DNA of 64,000 nucleotides from CALIZF01 sp046292445. GTDB taxonomy: Bacteria > Pseudomonadota > Alphaproteobacteria > Rhodobacterales > Rhodobacteraceae. Under the pieces are notes generated by a model. That model saw only the letters and a program-made list of their open reading frames with translations. It ran no database searches and was not told where the DNA came from. Where the stretch lies: contig JBKBQT010000005.1 of the NCBI GenBank assembly GCA_046292445.1, positions 62,001 through 126,000 of the forward strand, written 5' to 3'. Positions 25,092 through 34,607 of this stretch are shown one piece after another (positions within the stretch are counted from its first letter, which is position 1; each line of letters begins with the position of its first letter). The translations under genes and the position numbers were made by a program.

Positions 25092-26632
25092 GCCGCCGCC
25101 CCTTCGCCCGAGATGCGGCGCGCCACGAAATGGATCAGATCGTCGAGCAGCGTCAGCAGGTGTGGCGCAAGGTCGGGCAGCGCGGCCGCGTCGCGCCGGT
25201 GGGCGACGACGTTCAGCGCCTCGGCCATGTGTTGCAGGCGCAGCGCGCCAACCGCCCCGGCAAGCGCGATCAGCACATGGGTCTGCGCGCGCAACTCGGG
25301 CCAGTCGGGATCGCCGAGCGCGACATGCATCTGCCGCTCGACATGGCGCAGATCCTCGAACAGCCGGCGCAGCAGTTCGGGCGCGGCCTCGGCGCCGGCG
25401 ACCTCCATGAGCCGTTCGAACTGCGCCATGGCCATGACCGGCGCTTCGGCGCCGGCTTCGGCTTCGGGTGTCTCGGCGCCCGGACCGCTGCGGGCAAGGA
25501 CCCGCGCGAGCGCCGCGCCGAAGGCCTCGATGCCGCCGACCGGCTTGGCGAGGATCGCATCCGCCCCCGCGGCATAGATCGCCTCGCGGTTGGCGCGCAG
25601 CACATAGGCGGTGACTGCCAGAACCGGGATGCGCGCCTGCGGGCCACCCATCGTGCGCAGCGCGCGGATCGCGTCGATCCCCGACAGCCGCGGCATCTCG
25701 ATGTCGATCAGCGCGAGGTCGAAGGTTTCGCGGTCAAGCGCCTGGACAGCCTCGAGCCCGTCGGCGGCGACCGTCACCTCGGCCCCCAGCGTCTCGAGCA
25801 TGCGGCGCAGGACAAGCTGGTTGGTCGGGCTGTCCTCGGCGATCAGGACGCGGTGCCGCGAGAGGTTGGGCAGCGGCGCCTCGACGCCGGCCACATCGAC
25901 GCCCGGCGCCGCGCGGCAGCATTCGGGCGGCAGCGTGAGCGTGAGCGTCGCCCCCCCCTCGGGCCGGTTCTCGGCCGCAAGGCTGCCGCCGGCGCGGGTG
26001 GCGAGCTCCTTGGCGATGTGCAGGCCGAGGCCCTGGCCGGGCTTGACCGTTCCCGCCGGCCGGCCGGCGAACTGGAACAGCTGCGCCATGGCCGCGGGCG
26101 AGAATCCGGGGCCGTCGTCCTGCACCTCGAACACGAGGCCGCCGCCCGGCGCATGGCGCACGGCAAGCTGCACCCGGCCGCTGTCGGTATACTTGACCGC
26201 ATTCGACAACAGGTTGGACAGCATCCGTTCCAGCCCGATCCGGTCGGCCATGATGACGGGGGGCAGCACGCCTTCTTCGGTCAGGACGAATTCGAGGCCC
26301 TTCTCGCGCGCCCGGGCCGACCAGCGCATCTGGATATCGCGCAGCAGGCGCGGGAGCTGGATATTCGCGGCCTGCGCGGATTCCCCGATCCCCAGCATCG
26401 CCGCGAGCCCTTCCTCGACGAGGCGGGCAAGCATCTCGCCGGCGGCCCGCATCCGTTCCAGCTGCGCCCGCGTATCGGCATCGACCCGTGCAAGGTCGAT
26501 GAGCCGCAGGCCGCCCAGAACGTCCGACAATGCGGCGCGGATGTCATGGCCCAAGAGGGCGAGCGCGGCATCTTCCGCGTCCTCGTGCCATGCGGTGCCG
26601 GTCTGCGGGGCGGGACCCGTCACGACCTGCAC
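25088..26632 (-). CDS. Soluble hybrid histidine kinase (HisKA-HATPase-REC-HPt)
   Basis: 514 residues without a membrane segment or recognisable sensor domain. The order of domains is HisKA with His29 in LLGHDIRAALSD; HATPase with LLSNAVKYTDSG, VQDDGPGFSP and GQGLGLHIAKEL; a receiver domain with Asp in LALIDIEMPRLSG; and a C-terminal HPt whose His (about residue 452) sits in QTHVLIALAGAVGA. The HPt has HVLIAL where HxLKG is usual, so the Lys is missing. The start is not fixed by a clear ribosome-binding site. It is coupled to the sigma-54-type regulator. The layout suggests a full His-Asp-His-Asp phosphorelay encoded by two genes. Confidence 0.88.
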
Positions 26633-26721
26633 CCGCGGCGAATGTGACCGGGCCCAAGCATGCGGCGCAGCCTACGCCACCGCCCCCGATACGCCAAGGG
26701 GTTGCGCGGCATTCGCGCCGT

Positions 26722-28614
26722 TCACCCGCGCGGATAGCCGAGCGTGGCGAGGGCTGCGCGGATCTCGTCGAGGATCGCCGGGTCGTCGATGGTCGCCGGC
26801 ACGCGCACCGTCTCGCCGTCGGCGATCTTGACCATGGTCGCCCGCAGGATCTTGCCCGACCGCGTCTTGGGCAGGCGGTCCACAACCACCGCCTTCTTGA
26901 AGTCGGCGACCGGCCCGATCCGCTCGCGCACAAGCCGGACGCAATCGGCCACGACATCGGCATGCGCCCGCGCCACGCCCTTGTTGAGGCAGAGAAACCC
27001 GACCGGCACCTGGCCCTTGAGCGGATCGGCCACGCCCACGACGGCGCATTCGCCGACGTCGGGATGGCTTGCCAGCACCTCTTCCATCGCGCCGGTGCTG
27101 AGCCGGTGGCCGGCGACGTTGATGACATCATCGGTGCGCGCCATGATGTAGAGGTATCCGTCCTCGTCGATCATCCCGGCGTCGCCCGTCTCGTAATAGC
27201 CTGGGAAATGGCTCAGATAGGCCTTGCGGAACCGGTCCTCGGCGTTCCACAGCGTCGGCAGCGTGCCGGGCGGCAGCGGCAGGCGCACCGCGACCGCGCC
27301 GAGCGTGCCGGGCGGCACCGGATGGCCGCCCTCGTCGAGCACCTGCACATCCCAGCCCGGCATCGGCACCGAAGGGCTGCCGATCTTGATCGGCAGCGCG
27401 CCGAGGCCGACCGGGTTGGCGGCGATCGGCCAGCCGGTTTCGGTCTGCCACCAGTGATCGACCACCGGCACCTTGAGCTTGTCCTGCGCCCAGATCACCG
27501 TGTCGGGGTCGGCCCGCTCGCCGGCGAGAAACAGGGTGCGCAGCGACGACAGGTCATATTTGCCCACCAGCGCGCCCGCCGGATCGTCCCGCTTGATCGC
27601 GCGGAAGGCGGTCGGGGCGGTGAAGAAGGCAGCGACCCGGTGATCCTGGATCACCCGCCAGAAGGTGCCGGCATCGGGCGTTCCGACCGGCTTGCCCTCG
27701 AAAACGACGGTCGTGTTGCCGTGGATCAGCGGGCCATAGCAGATGTAGCTGTGCCCGACGACCCAGCCGACATCGGAGGCCGCCCAGAATACCTCGCCGG
27801 GCTTCACGCCATAGATCGCATGCATGGTCCAGTTCAGCGCCACGAGATGCCCGCCCGTCGGCCGCACCACGCCCTTGGGCTGGCCGGTCGTGCCGGAAGT
27901 ATAGAGGATATAGGCCGGATGGTTCCCCTCGACCGGCACGCAATCGGCCGGCGCGACGCCATGCTGGAAGGCGTGCCAGTCGAGATCGCGCCCCGGGATC
28001 AGCGCCGCAACCTCCTGCTCGCGCTGGAGGATGACGCAGAATTCGGGTTTGTGCGCCGCGATTGCGATGGCGCCATCGAGCAGCGGCTTGTAATGCACGA
28101 CCCGCCCCGGCTCGATCCCGCAGGATGCCGCGATGATGGCCTTGGGCCGCGCATCGTCGATCCGGGTGGCAAGTTCGGCCGCGGCAAAGCCGCCGAACAC
28201 GACCGAATGGATCGCGCCGATGCGCGCGCAGGCCAGCATCGCCTCGAGCGCCTCGGGCACCATGGGCATGTAGAGGATCACGCGGTCGCCCTTGCCGACG
28301 CCCCGCGCCGCCAGCGCCCCGGCAAGCCGGGCGACCCGGTCCTGAAGCTCGGCAAAGGTCAGGCGGCGGACGCTGCCGGTCACCGGGCTGTCATGGATGA
28401 TCGCCACCTGGTCGCCCCGGCCGGCGGCGACATGCCGGTCCACCGCGTTCCAGCAGGTATTCACAAGGCCGTCGCAATACCATTCGTAGAGCGGCGCACG
28501 ATCGTCCCAGAGCGCCCTGGACGGCGGGCGGATCCAGTCGATGTCCTGCGCCAGTTCCATCCAGAACGCTTCGGGGTCGGCTTTCCAGCGCGTATAGACT
28601 TCGGTGTATCCCAT
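26722..28614 (-). CDS. prpE: Propionyl-CoA synthetase
   Basis: Acyl-adenylate-forming enzyme, 630 residues, activating propionate (or similar short acids) to the CoA thioester. It has the ACS-family AMP-binding motif YILYTSGTTGQPKG, the ETGDAG core, and the C-terminal KTRSGKILR with the catalytic Lys that is normally controlled by acetylation. The N-terminal style (EAFWMELAQDIDWIRPP) and TVVFEGKPVGTPDAG match PrpE better than acetyl-CoA synthetase. It stands alone; no prpBCD genes are present. The 168-bp region to the divergent RTX gene holds its promoter; I cannot assign an operator. Confidence 0.92.
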   Translation of the reverse strand: MGYTEVYTRWKADPEAFWMELAQDIDWIRPPSRALWDDRAPLYEWYCDGLVNTCWNAVDRHVAAGRGDQVAIIHDSPVTGSVRRLTFAELQDRVARLAGALAARGVGKGDRVILYMPMVPEALEAMLACARIGAIHSVVFGGFAAAELATRIDDARPKAIIAASCGIEPGRVVHYKPLLDGAIAIAAHKPEFCVILQREQEVAALIPGRDLDWHAFQHGVAPADCVPVEGNHPAYILYTSGTTGQPKGVVRPTGGHLVALNWTMHAIYGVKPGEVFWAASDVGWVVGHSYICYGPLIHGNTTVVFEGKPVGTPDAGTFWRVIQDHRVAAFFTAPTAFRAIKRDDPAGALVGKYDLSSLRTLFLAGERADPDTVIWAQDKLKVPVVDHWWQTETGWPIAANPVGLGALPIKIGSPSVPMPGWDVQVLDEGGHPVPPGTLGAVAVRLPLPPGTLPTLWNAEDRFRKAYLSHFPGYYETGDAGMIDEDGYLYIMARTDDVINVAGHRLSTGAMEEVLASHPDVGECAVVGVADPLKGQVPVGFLCLNKGVARAHADVVADCVRLVRERIGPVADFKKAVVVDRLPKTRSGKILRATMVKIADGETVRVPATIDDPAILDEIRAALATLGYPRG

Positions 28615-28782
28615 GGCATGCCCTCCCCCGGCGTCGCCCGACTGTTACGCCGCGTTAAGGGGTTGCCGCAAGGATGGTGCCGCTACCATCGCAGGCTGCG
28701 ACAAAGCTGCACGGAATCGTGGGCTGTTGCCGGTTGCCGCGCGGTCGGGCTATGGTCGGGCATTGATCGATGCGAGAGCGCC

Positions 28783-30438
28783 ATGTGTTTTGCCTGTCAT
28801 GAACTTGCCTGCGTGGGTGTCACCGGCTGCACCGCGGATGCAGCCGATAATGCGGCAAGTCCGGTCATCGTGCGCGATTACACCGCCTTGCTGGCAACAG
28901 GGCCGTCGCAGCGCTGGAACGCCGGGCTCGCGACCGGCACGCCGGTGTTCGTGACATACAGCTTCGTCGAAAGCGCAGACCTGCCGGCGCTGGCCGATTA
29001 CAACCCCTACAACGCCTCGGCCTATGATGCCTTTTCCGATGCGCAGCGGGCCAACACGCGCGCAGCGCTCGCGCAGATCTCTGGCGCGTTCGGGGTGACC
29101 TTCGTCGAGACGGGGGGCGAGGGGATGGTGAACATCTTCGCCTCGAGCGGGGCGAGCTTTGCCGGCTGGGCCAATTACCCGCAGGTCAGCGACAGCTTCA
29201 TCTTCGCCGGCCGGCTGGTCATCAACCGGTCCGACGATCTGAACCCCGGCACTGGATCCTACCAGGTGCTGCTGCACGAGATCGGCCATGCGCTCGGCCT
29301 CAAGCATCCGTTCGAGGGCGACGTGCGGCTGGCGGACGATCTGAACACGACCGCCAACACGCTGATGTCCTATGGCTGGAGCGGCGGGCCATACAGCAGC
29401 TTCAGCCCGCTCGATGTCGCGGCGCTCGAGCATCTCTACGGGCGCGCGGCGGACCTTGCCGGCTGGGTCTGGGGCTTTGCCGATGCCGCCTTTGCGGTCC
29501 GCGCGGCCGGGGCGAACGACACGATCGTCGGGGTGCGCGGCGCCAACCGGCTCGAGGGTATGGGCGGGGCCGACACGATCCTCGGCGGGCCGGATGGCGA
29601 CACGATCCTCGGCGGCGGCGGGAACGACAGCCTGCGGGGCAGGGCGGGGGACGATTCGATCCTCGGCGGATCGGGCCACGACACGATCGAGGGCGGGCGG
29701 GGAAACGACACGATCCGCGGCGGGCCGGGCAACGATCTGCTCATCGGCGACGGCGAGGGCGAATGGGGCATGGACGCGATCTGGGGCGGGGCGGGGCGCG
29801 ACACGATCCGCGGCGGCGGCGGGGCCGATACGCTGCGCGGGGATGCGGGCAACGACCTGATCGAGGGCGGCGACGGCAATGACCTGATCGAGGGCGGCGA
29901 GGGCGCCGATGCGCTCTATGGCGGCGGCTGGAGCGATACGATCTTCGGCGGGGGGGGCAAGGACCGGATCTGGGGCGGCGAGGGGTTCGACACGATCTTC
30001 GGCGGCGCGGGCGACGACCGGATCTGGGGCGGCGAGGGGTCCGACGACATCGACGGCGGCGAGGGCAACGACATCATCCGGGGCGTTGCGGGGATCAACC
30101 GGCTGCGCGGCGGCGCGGGGGCCGATACGCTCATCGGCGGCGCGGATTTCGACTATTTCTACGGCGGCGCCGGGAATGACCGGATGACCGGCGGCGCGGG
30201 GCCCGACCGGTTCGTGTTCGGCGAGGCGGACCGGGGCGGACTCGACCGGGTGACGGATTACGAGCCTCGGATCGACCAGTTCGACCTGCGCGGGATGGGG
30301 TTCCTGCGCAGCGATATCGCGGTGCTGGCGCGCGGCAACGGCGATGCGATGCTGTCGGTCGGCGGCAAGGCCGGCATCCGCGTCATCCTGACCGGCGTTG
30401 CGCCGGAGGATGTCTATCTCTTCGACGTCTTCGTCTGA
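28783..30438 (+). CDS. Serralysin-like RTX metalloprotease (peptidase M10)
   Basis: 551 residues. The catalytic domain has the metzincin zinc motif HEIGHALGLKH at residues 165-175 and the Met-turn LMSYGW about 30 residues later. From about residue 245 to 475 it carries roughly 20 glycine/aspartate nonapeptides (GGxGxDxxx, for example GGGGNDSLRG), which bind calcium and fold on secretion, then a C-terminal non-repeated tail. There is no Sec signal, as expected for type I secretion, but no ABC/MFP/TolC secretion genes are nearby. The first 16 residues hold four cysteines (MCFACHELACVGVTGC), unusual for the family's secreted members. Start is chosen by fold; the ribosome-binding site is weak. 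Confidence 0.88.
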   Translation: MCFACHELACVGVTGCTADAADNAASPVIVRDYTALLATGPSQRWNAGLATGTPVFVTYSFVESADLPALADYNPYNASAYDAFSDAQRANTRAALAQISGAFGVTFVETGGEGMVNIFASSGASFAGWANYPQVSDSFIFAGRLVINRSDDLNPGTGSYQVLLHEIGHALGLKHPFEGDVRLADDLNTTANTLMSYGWSGGPYSSFSPLDVAALEHLYGRAADLAGWVWGFADAAFAVRAAGANDTIVGVRGANRLEGMGGADTILGGPDGDTILGGGGNDSLRGRAGDDSILGGSGHDTIEGGRGNDTIRGGPGNDLLIGDGEGEWGMDAIWGGAGRDTIRGGGGADTLRGDAGNDLIEGGDGNDLIEGGEGADALYGGGWSDTIFGGGGKDRIWGGEGFDTIFGGAGDDRIWGGEGSDDIDGGEGNDIIRGVAGINRLRGGAGADTLIGGADFDYFYGGAGNDRMTGGAGPDRFVFGEADRGGLDRVTDYEPRIDQFDLRGMGFLRSDIAVLARGNGDAMLSVGGKAGIRVILTGVAPEDVYLFDVFV

Positions 30439-30449
30439 CGGCCGCGCCG

Positions 30450-31373
30450 TCACAGCGGCCCGCGGGTCGGGCGGTCGAACACCTTGCGGCCCATCAGCGA
30501 GCCCACGAGATCGACCATCAGCCGCGCCGTCATGCCCCGGTCGTCGAGGAACGGGTTCAGCTCCACCAGATCGAGCGAGGTGACAAGGCCGCTTTCGTGG
30601 AGCAGTTCCATCACCAGATGCGCCTCGCGGAAGGTGGTGCCGCCCGGCACGGTGGTGCCCACCGCCGGCGCGATGGTGGGGTCGAGGAAATCCACGTCGA
30701 GCGAGACATGCAGGAGCCCCCCCGCCGCCGCGACCCGCCCGAGGAACGCCCGCAGCGGCGCGACGATGCCCATCTCGTCGAGCACGCGCATGTCGGTCAC
30801 GTCGATCCCCGCACGCGCGAGCGCCGCATGTTCGTCAGGATCGACCGAGCGGATACCGTAGAGGCAAAGCCGCTCGGGCGGCAACGGGGCGGGGAAGGGC
30901 GGAAAGGCCTCGAACCCCGACAGGCCGGACATATAGGCGATCGGCGTGCCGTGCAGGTTGCCGCTCTGCGTCGTCAGCGGCGTATGGATGTCGGAATGGG
31001 CATCGAGCCAGAGGACGAACAGCGGCCGGTCGCCCGCCGCCTCGGCAAGGCCGGCGACGGTGCCGAGCGACAGCGAATGATCGCCCCCCATGAAGATCGG
31101 AAACCCCTGGCGCGCCGCATCCCGCGCCGCGGCGCGCAGCGCAGCCGTCCAGCCGAGCGTCTCGGGCAGGCTGTGGACTGCCGGGTTGGGGCAGGCGGCA
31201 GGGATCGGCGTCATGGCAAGATCGCCCCGGTCCTCGACGCCATGCCCGAGGTCGCGGATCGCCTGCGCGATGCCGGCGACGCGGTAGGCGGCCGGGCCCA
31301 TCAGGCAGCCGGGGCGGCGCTGGCCGCTGTCGACCGGCGCGCCGATCAAGATGCGGGTGCGGGTGTCGGTCAT
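30450..31373 (-). CDS. rocF: Arginase
   Basis: Hydrolyses arginine to ornithine and urea, 307 residues. The binuclear manganese motifs are complete: GGDHSLSLGT, WLDAHSDIHTP and SLDVDFLDP, plus the late VELNPFLD. The spacing and the N-terminal GAPVDSGQRRPG favour arginase over agmatinase. It converges with the RTX gene (11 bp) and is divergent from rpsB, with about 220 bp between. Confidence 0.93.
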   Translation of the reverse strand: MTDTRTRILIGAPVDSGQRRPGCLMGPAAYRVAGIAQAIRDLGHGVEDRGDLAMTPIPAACPNPAVHSLPETLGWTAALRAAARDAARQGFPIFMGGDHSLSLGTVAGLAEAAGDRPLFVLWLDAHSDIHTPLTTQSGNLHGTPIAYMSGLSGFEAFPPFPAPLPPERLCLYGIRSVDPDEHAALARAGIDVTDMRVLDEMGIVAPLRAFLGRVAAAGGLLHVSLDVDFLDPTIAPAVGTTVPGGTTFREAHLVMELLHESGLVTSLDLVELNPFLDDRGMTARLMVDLVGSLMGRKVFDRPTRGPL

Positions 31374-31449
31374 GGTGGGCCCTTTCCTGCTGCGGCGTCA
31401 TGCTTGCCCGCGCCTGCGCCGTGGCGCCAGCGGATTCCGGCCTGCCCCC

Positions 31450-31478
31450 TTGCGCTGCGGGTGCAAAGCGCGTAGAGC
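31450..31478 (+). promoter_or_regulatory. Candidate promoter of rpsB-tsf
   Basis: TTGCGC, a spacer of exactly 17 bases, then TAGAGC, about 120 bases before the rpsB start. The resulting long leader could host S2 autoregulation, which is known in other bacteria; no specific fold was identified here. Confidence 0.35.
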
Positions 31479-31597
31479 GCGCGCACTTCACAGGCGGGGG
31501 CGGGTCGATCCGGGGAGACATCCCGGACGGTCCACCGGTTGCGGTCCTTCGGGCCCGTGAAACCCCCGCCGCGGCGCAAACCGGAAAGGACCGAACG

Positions 31598-32350
31598 ATG
31601 GCGCTTCCTGAATTCTCCATGCGCCAGCTTCTCGAGGCTGGCGTGCATTACGGGCACCAGACGCAACGCTGGAACCCCAAGATGGCCGAATACATCTACG
31701 GCGATCGCAACGGCATCCACATCATCGACCTGACGCAGACGGTGCCGATGCTCGACGCCGCCCTCAAGGTCATCCGCGATACGGTGGCCCGCGGCGGGCG
31801 GATCCTCTTCGTCGGCACCAAGCGGCAGGCGCAGAAGGCCGTCGCCGAGGCGGCCGAGAAATGCGCGCAATACTACATGAACCACCGCTGGCTGGGCGGC
31901 ACGCTCACCAACTGGAAGACGGTGAGCCTGTCGATCCAGCGCCTCAAGCAGATCGACCAGCTGATGGCCGAGGGTGCCGAGGGTCTGACCAAGAAGGAAC
32001 GCCTCCAGCTCGAGCGCGAGCAGACCAAGCTTCAGGCCTCGCTCGGCGGCATCCGCGACATGGGCAGCGTGCCGGACCTTCTGTTCGTCATCGATGTCGG
32101 CAAGGAGGATCTGGCGGTGCTCGAGGCCAACAAGCTCGGCATTCCGGTGGTGGCCGTGGTCGATACCAATTGCTCGCCCAAGGGCATCAGCTATCTGATC
32201 CCCGGCAACGACGACGCGGCGCGGGCGATCGCGCTCTACTGCGATCTGGTGGCGCGGGCGGCGCTCGACGGGATGACGGCCCAGATGGGGGCCGCCGGCA
32301 TCGACATCGGCGAGCTCGAGGCGCCCGAGGCCGAGGCGCTCGACGCCTGA
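31598..32350 (+). CDS. rpsB: 30S ribosomal protein S2
   Basis: 250 residues, full length. Family landmarks are clear: MRQLLEAGVHYGHQTQRWNP at the N-terminus, LFVGTKRQAQ, NHRWLGGTLTNWKT, and VAVVDTNCSPKGISYLIPGN. The start ATG 31598 follows GGAAAGGA. A short acidic tail (LEAPEAEALDA) ends the protein. It is followed by tsf, as in nearly all bacteria, with a strong hairpin in the 80-bp gap. Confidence 0.99.
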   Translation: MALPEFSMRQLLEAGVHYGHQTQRWNPKMAEYIYGDRNGIHIIDLTQTVPMLDAALKVIRDTVARGGRILFVGTKRQAQKAVAEAAEKCAQYYMNHRWLGGTLTNWKTVSLSIQRLKQIDQLMAEGAEGLTKKERLQLEREQTKLQASLGGIRDMGSVPDLLFVIDVGKEDLAVLEANKLGIPVVAVVDTNCSPKGISYLIPGNDDAARAIALYCDLVARAALDGMTAQMGAAGIDIGELEAPEAEALDA

Positions 32351-32375
32351 CGCAGGCCCGTTACCGGACCGTTAC

Positions 32376-32398
32376 CGGGCGGGGGTAAGCCCCGCCCG
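32376..32398 (+). terminator. Hairpin between rpsB and tsf
   Basis: A perfect 9-bp GC stem (CGGGCGGGG/CCCCGCCCG) with loop GTAAG lies 26 bases after rpsB and 32 bases before tsf. It has no T-run. It probably attenuates or processes the message so that S2 and EF-Ts levels differ; full termination is unlikely because tsf has no obvious promoter of its own. Confidence 0.5.
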
Positions 32399-32430
32399 AA
32401 ACCCATTGCGACAACCTCAGGAGAACACCG

Positions 32431-33327
32431 ATGGCGATCACCGCCCAGATGGTGAAGGAACTGCGCGATTCGACCGGCGCCGGCATGATGGACGCCAAGC
32501 GCGCGCTGACCGAGACGGACGGGAACATGGACGCGGCCGTCGACTGGCTGCGCACCAAGGGCCTTGCCAAGGCCGCCAAGAAGGCGGGCCGCGTGGCGGC
32601 CGAGGGGCTGGTGGGCGTCGCCGTCGCCGGCGGCAAGGGCGTCGCGGTCGAGGTCAATTCGGAAACCGATTTCGTGGCCAAGAACGGCGATTTCCAGGCG
32701 CTCGTCGCGGCGGTGACGCAGGCCGCGCTCGGGGTTGCGGATGTCGAGGCGCTCAAGACCGCCGACATCGGCGGACGCACGGTCGAAGAGGCGCTCAATG
32801 CCGCCATCGCCACCATCGGCGAGAACATGACGCTGCGCCGGCTTGCGGCGGTCGAGGGCGGGCATGTGGCGAGCTATGTGCACAATGCCGCGGCCGAGGG
32901 CATGGGCAAGATCGGCGTGCTCGTCGCCGTGACGGGCGACAATGCCGTCTTTGCCCGGCAGGTCGCCATGCATATTGCCGCGACCAACCCAGCGGCACTG
33001 TCGGAGGCCGCGCTCGATCCCGAGGTGGTGGAGCGCGAGCGCAGCGTGCAGACGCAAAAGGCGCTGGAAGAGAACGCGACCGCCGCCAAGCCCAAGCCCG
33101 AAGCGGTGATCCACAACAACATCATCCCCGGCCGGATGGCGAAGTTCTTCGAGGAGGTCACGCTTCTGGGCCAGAAGTTCGTGATGAACCCCGACATCAC
33201 CGTGGCGCAGGCCGCGCGGGAGGCCGGGGTCGAGATCACCGGCTATGTCCGCATGGCGGTCGGCGAGGGGATCGAGAAGGAAAAGGAAGATTTCGCCGCC
33301 GAGGTGGCCAAGACGCTGGCCGGCTGA
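32431..33327 (+). CDS. tsf: Elongation factor Ts
   Basis: Guanine-nucleotide exchange factor for EF-Tu, 298 residues. The N-terminal UBA-like helix block contains RDSTGAGMMDAKRAL. The core has VAVEVNSETDFVAKN and the C-terminal part MNPDITVAQAAREAGVEI. ATG 32431 is preceded by CTCAGGAGA. It follows rpsB and ends 26 bp before a strong terminator hairpin. Confidence 0.99.
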   Translation: MAITAQMVKELRDSTGAGMMDAKRALTETDGNMDAAVDWLRTKGLAKAAKKAGRVAAEGLVGVAVAGGKGVAVEVNSETDFVAKNGDFQALVAAVTQAALGVADVEALKTADIGGRTVEEALNAAIATIGENMTLRRLAAVEGGHVASYVHNAAAEGMGKIGVLVAVTGDNAVFARQVAMHIAATNPAALSEAALDPEVVERERSVQTQKALEENATAAKPKPEAVIHNNIIPGRMAKFFEEVTLLGQKFVMNPDITVAQAAREAGVEITGYVRMAVGEGIEKEKEDFAAEVAKTLAG

Positions 33328-33353
33328 GGCCGCAGACCCCATCCAAAGACCCG

Positions 33354-33378
33354 AGCGGCCGCCTGTCCGGCGGCCGCT
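33354..33378 (+). terminator. Rho-independent-type terminator of rpsB-tsf
   Basis: A 10-bp perfect stem (AGCGGCCGCC/GGCGGCCGCT) with loop TGTCC sits 26 bases after the tsf stop and is followed by TTGCGTCT, a weak T-containing tail. Confidence 0.6.
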
Positions 33379-33709
33379 TGCGTCTCCGCCCGGGGGACGG
33401 GCGCGCGGGAGGCCGTGGCGGAGGCTGCCCATCCTGCGCTGCGGCATGGGGACGGGAAACGGTGCGGCCGGGGAAAGCCGCACCGTCCGTCTGGCGGACC
33501 GCCCTCGGGGATGAGGCGGCGATCCATCAGGATGCCGGGCCGCGGCCACGTGAATGCGCCACCGACGACCCGGCAGACCGGTTTCCCGGCTTGCGGGGCC
33601 CGATGTGAAATCCATCGGCACCACCGCTGTCCCACCCGGCGCAACGCCGTCACTCACGGAACACGGTCAGATTGCCGTGTGACGCAGCGTCAAAACAGTG
33701 CGGGATTCC
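33379..33709. other. Noncoding gap between tsf and the LuxR-family gene
   Basis: About 330 bases between convergent genes. I see no convincing gene, RNA or regulatory element here beyond the tsf terminator at its left edge. Reading frames through it lack ribosome-binding sites and family resemblance. Confidence 0.4.
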
Positions 33710-34540
33710 TTACCTGTCGATAAAGACATGCGTCTCAGGGGCAGTGAAGATGTGGTTCATCATCGTCGCCTTGGCGACGGCATGGGCGGTGGTTTCCACA
33801 TCCAGCGCCTCGCGTGCGAGGCGCAGGTGTTTTTCCACCGCGGCGGGCGTCACGCCCATGATGACCGCAGTATCCTGCGTCGTCTTGCCCTCGGCCACCC
33901 ATTCGAGCGCCTCGCGCTGGCGCGCGGTGAGCGGCCGGCGCGCGATGCGGAACGGCATATGCGTGATGCGCAGGTGCATCACCATGCAGAAGGTATGGAT
34001 TTCTTCGCCATGCTGCGCCCAGATCGCATCGACATCGGCATGGGTCAGCCCCGGCCGTGCCGTCAGTCCCATGGCGCCCTTGGCGCGGGGCGAGTGTTCG
34101 GAAAAGCTGATCGTGTAGCCGGCGGCAAAGCCTGCGCGCCGCGCCGCATCCATCGCCGCGATCTCGTCCGCTGTCAGGGCGCCGGCCGCCCGCTGATCCT
34201 CGGCCCATCGCCAGGAACAGGCGCCGGTGTTGCGCGAGGCCCAGCGGAACATCGGCGTGCGCATGAAGAACGCCATGTCGAAGCCGGGGTGGCTGCGGTC
34301 GTGGTTGGACAGGAAGAACGCATCCTGCATGTCGCCGATGGAATCGTCGCGGCGGTAACGGGTGAACCCGTAGGCGACACGGTCGAATCCGAACCCGTCC
34401 ATCGTCGCGAGATGCAGCGCCCAGAGCTCCTCCGGGGTCTGCGTATTGGCGATCCGCTGCAGAAGGCCGAATCCGGTCACGATCCCAAAACCCCGGCGGG
34501 GCGCGCGGCATCCGCGATCCCCGGTCCCTGTTGTCCTCAT
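33710..34540 (-). CDS. LuxR-family transcriptional regulator
   Basis: 276 residues from ATG 34540 (GAGACGGG just upstream); a GTG at 34480 directly before TGFGLLQRIAN is also possible. An N-terminal autoinducer-binding-type domain (QTPEELWALHLATMDGFGFD) is followed by a GerE/LuxR helix-turn-helix at the C-terminus (LTARQREALEWVAEGKTTQD, then AAVEKHLRLAREAL). The usual ligand-pocket pattern with WxxxY and DP is not clearly present, so binding of acyl-homoserine lactone is doubtful. No luxI-type synthase lies in the window. Divergent from the FAD oxidoreductase gene. Confidence 0.82.
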   Translation of the reverse strand: MRTTGTGDRGCRAPRRGFGIVTGFGLLQRIANTQTPEELWALHLATMDGFGFDRVAYGFTRYRRDDSIGDMQDAFFLSNHDRSHPGFDMAFFMRTPMFRWASRNTGACSWRWAEDQRAAGALTADEIAAMDAARRAGFAAGYTISFSEHSPRAKGAMGLTARPGLTHADVDAIWAQHGEEIHTFCMVMHLRITHMPFRIARRPLTARQREALEWVAEGKTTQDTAVIMGVTPAAVEKHLRLAREALDVETTAHAVAKATMMNHIFTAPETHVFIDR

Positions 34541-34607
34541 CCCGTCTCTCGCTATACCGGTGCGCGGGCGGCGCTGTCGAGATCGGCGCATGACCGAGGG
34601 TCAAGGC

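Noticed and set aside
29510..30200. Regularly spaced GGCGGCG-GACGATC-type DNA repeats resembling a repeat array.
   Set aside because: The periodicity is 27 bases in frame and encodes RTX calcium-binding nonapeptides; it is not CRISPR or satellite DNA.
32365..32380. Short direct repeats CGTTACCGG after rpsB as a regulatory site.
   Set aside because: Only two 9-base copies close together next to a GC hairpin; too short to support a call.
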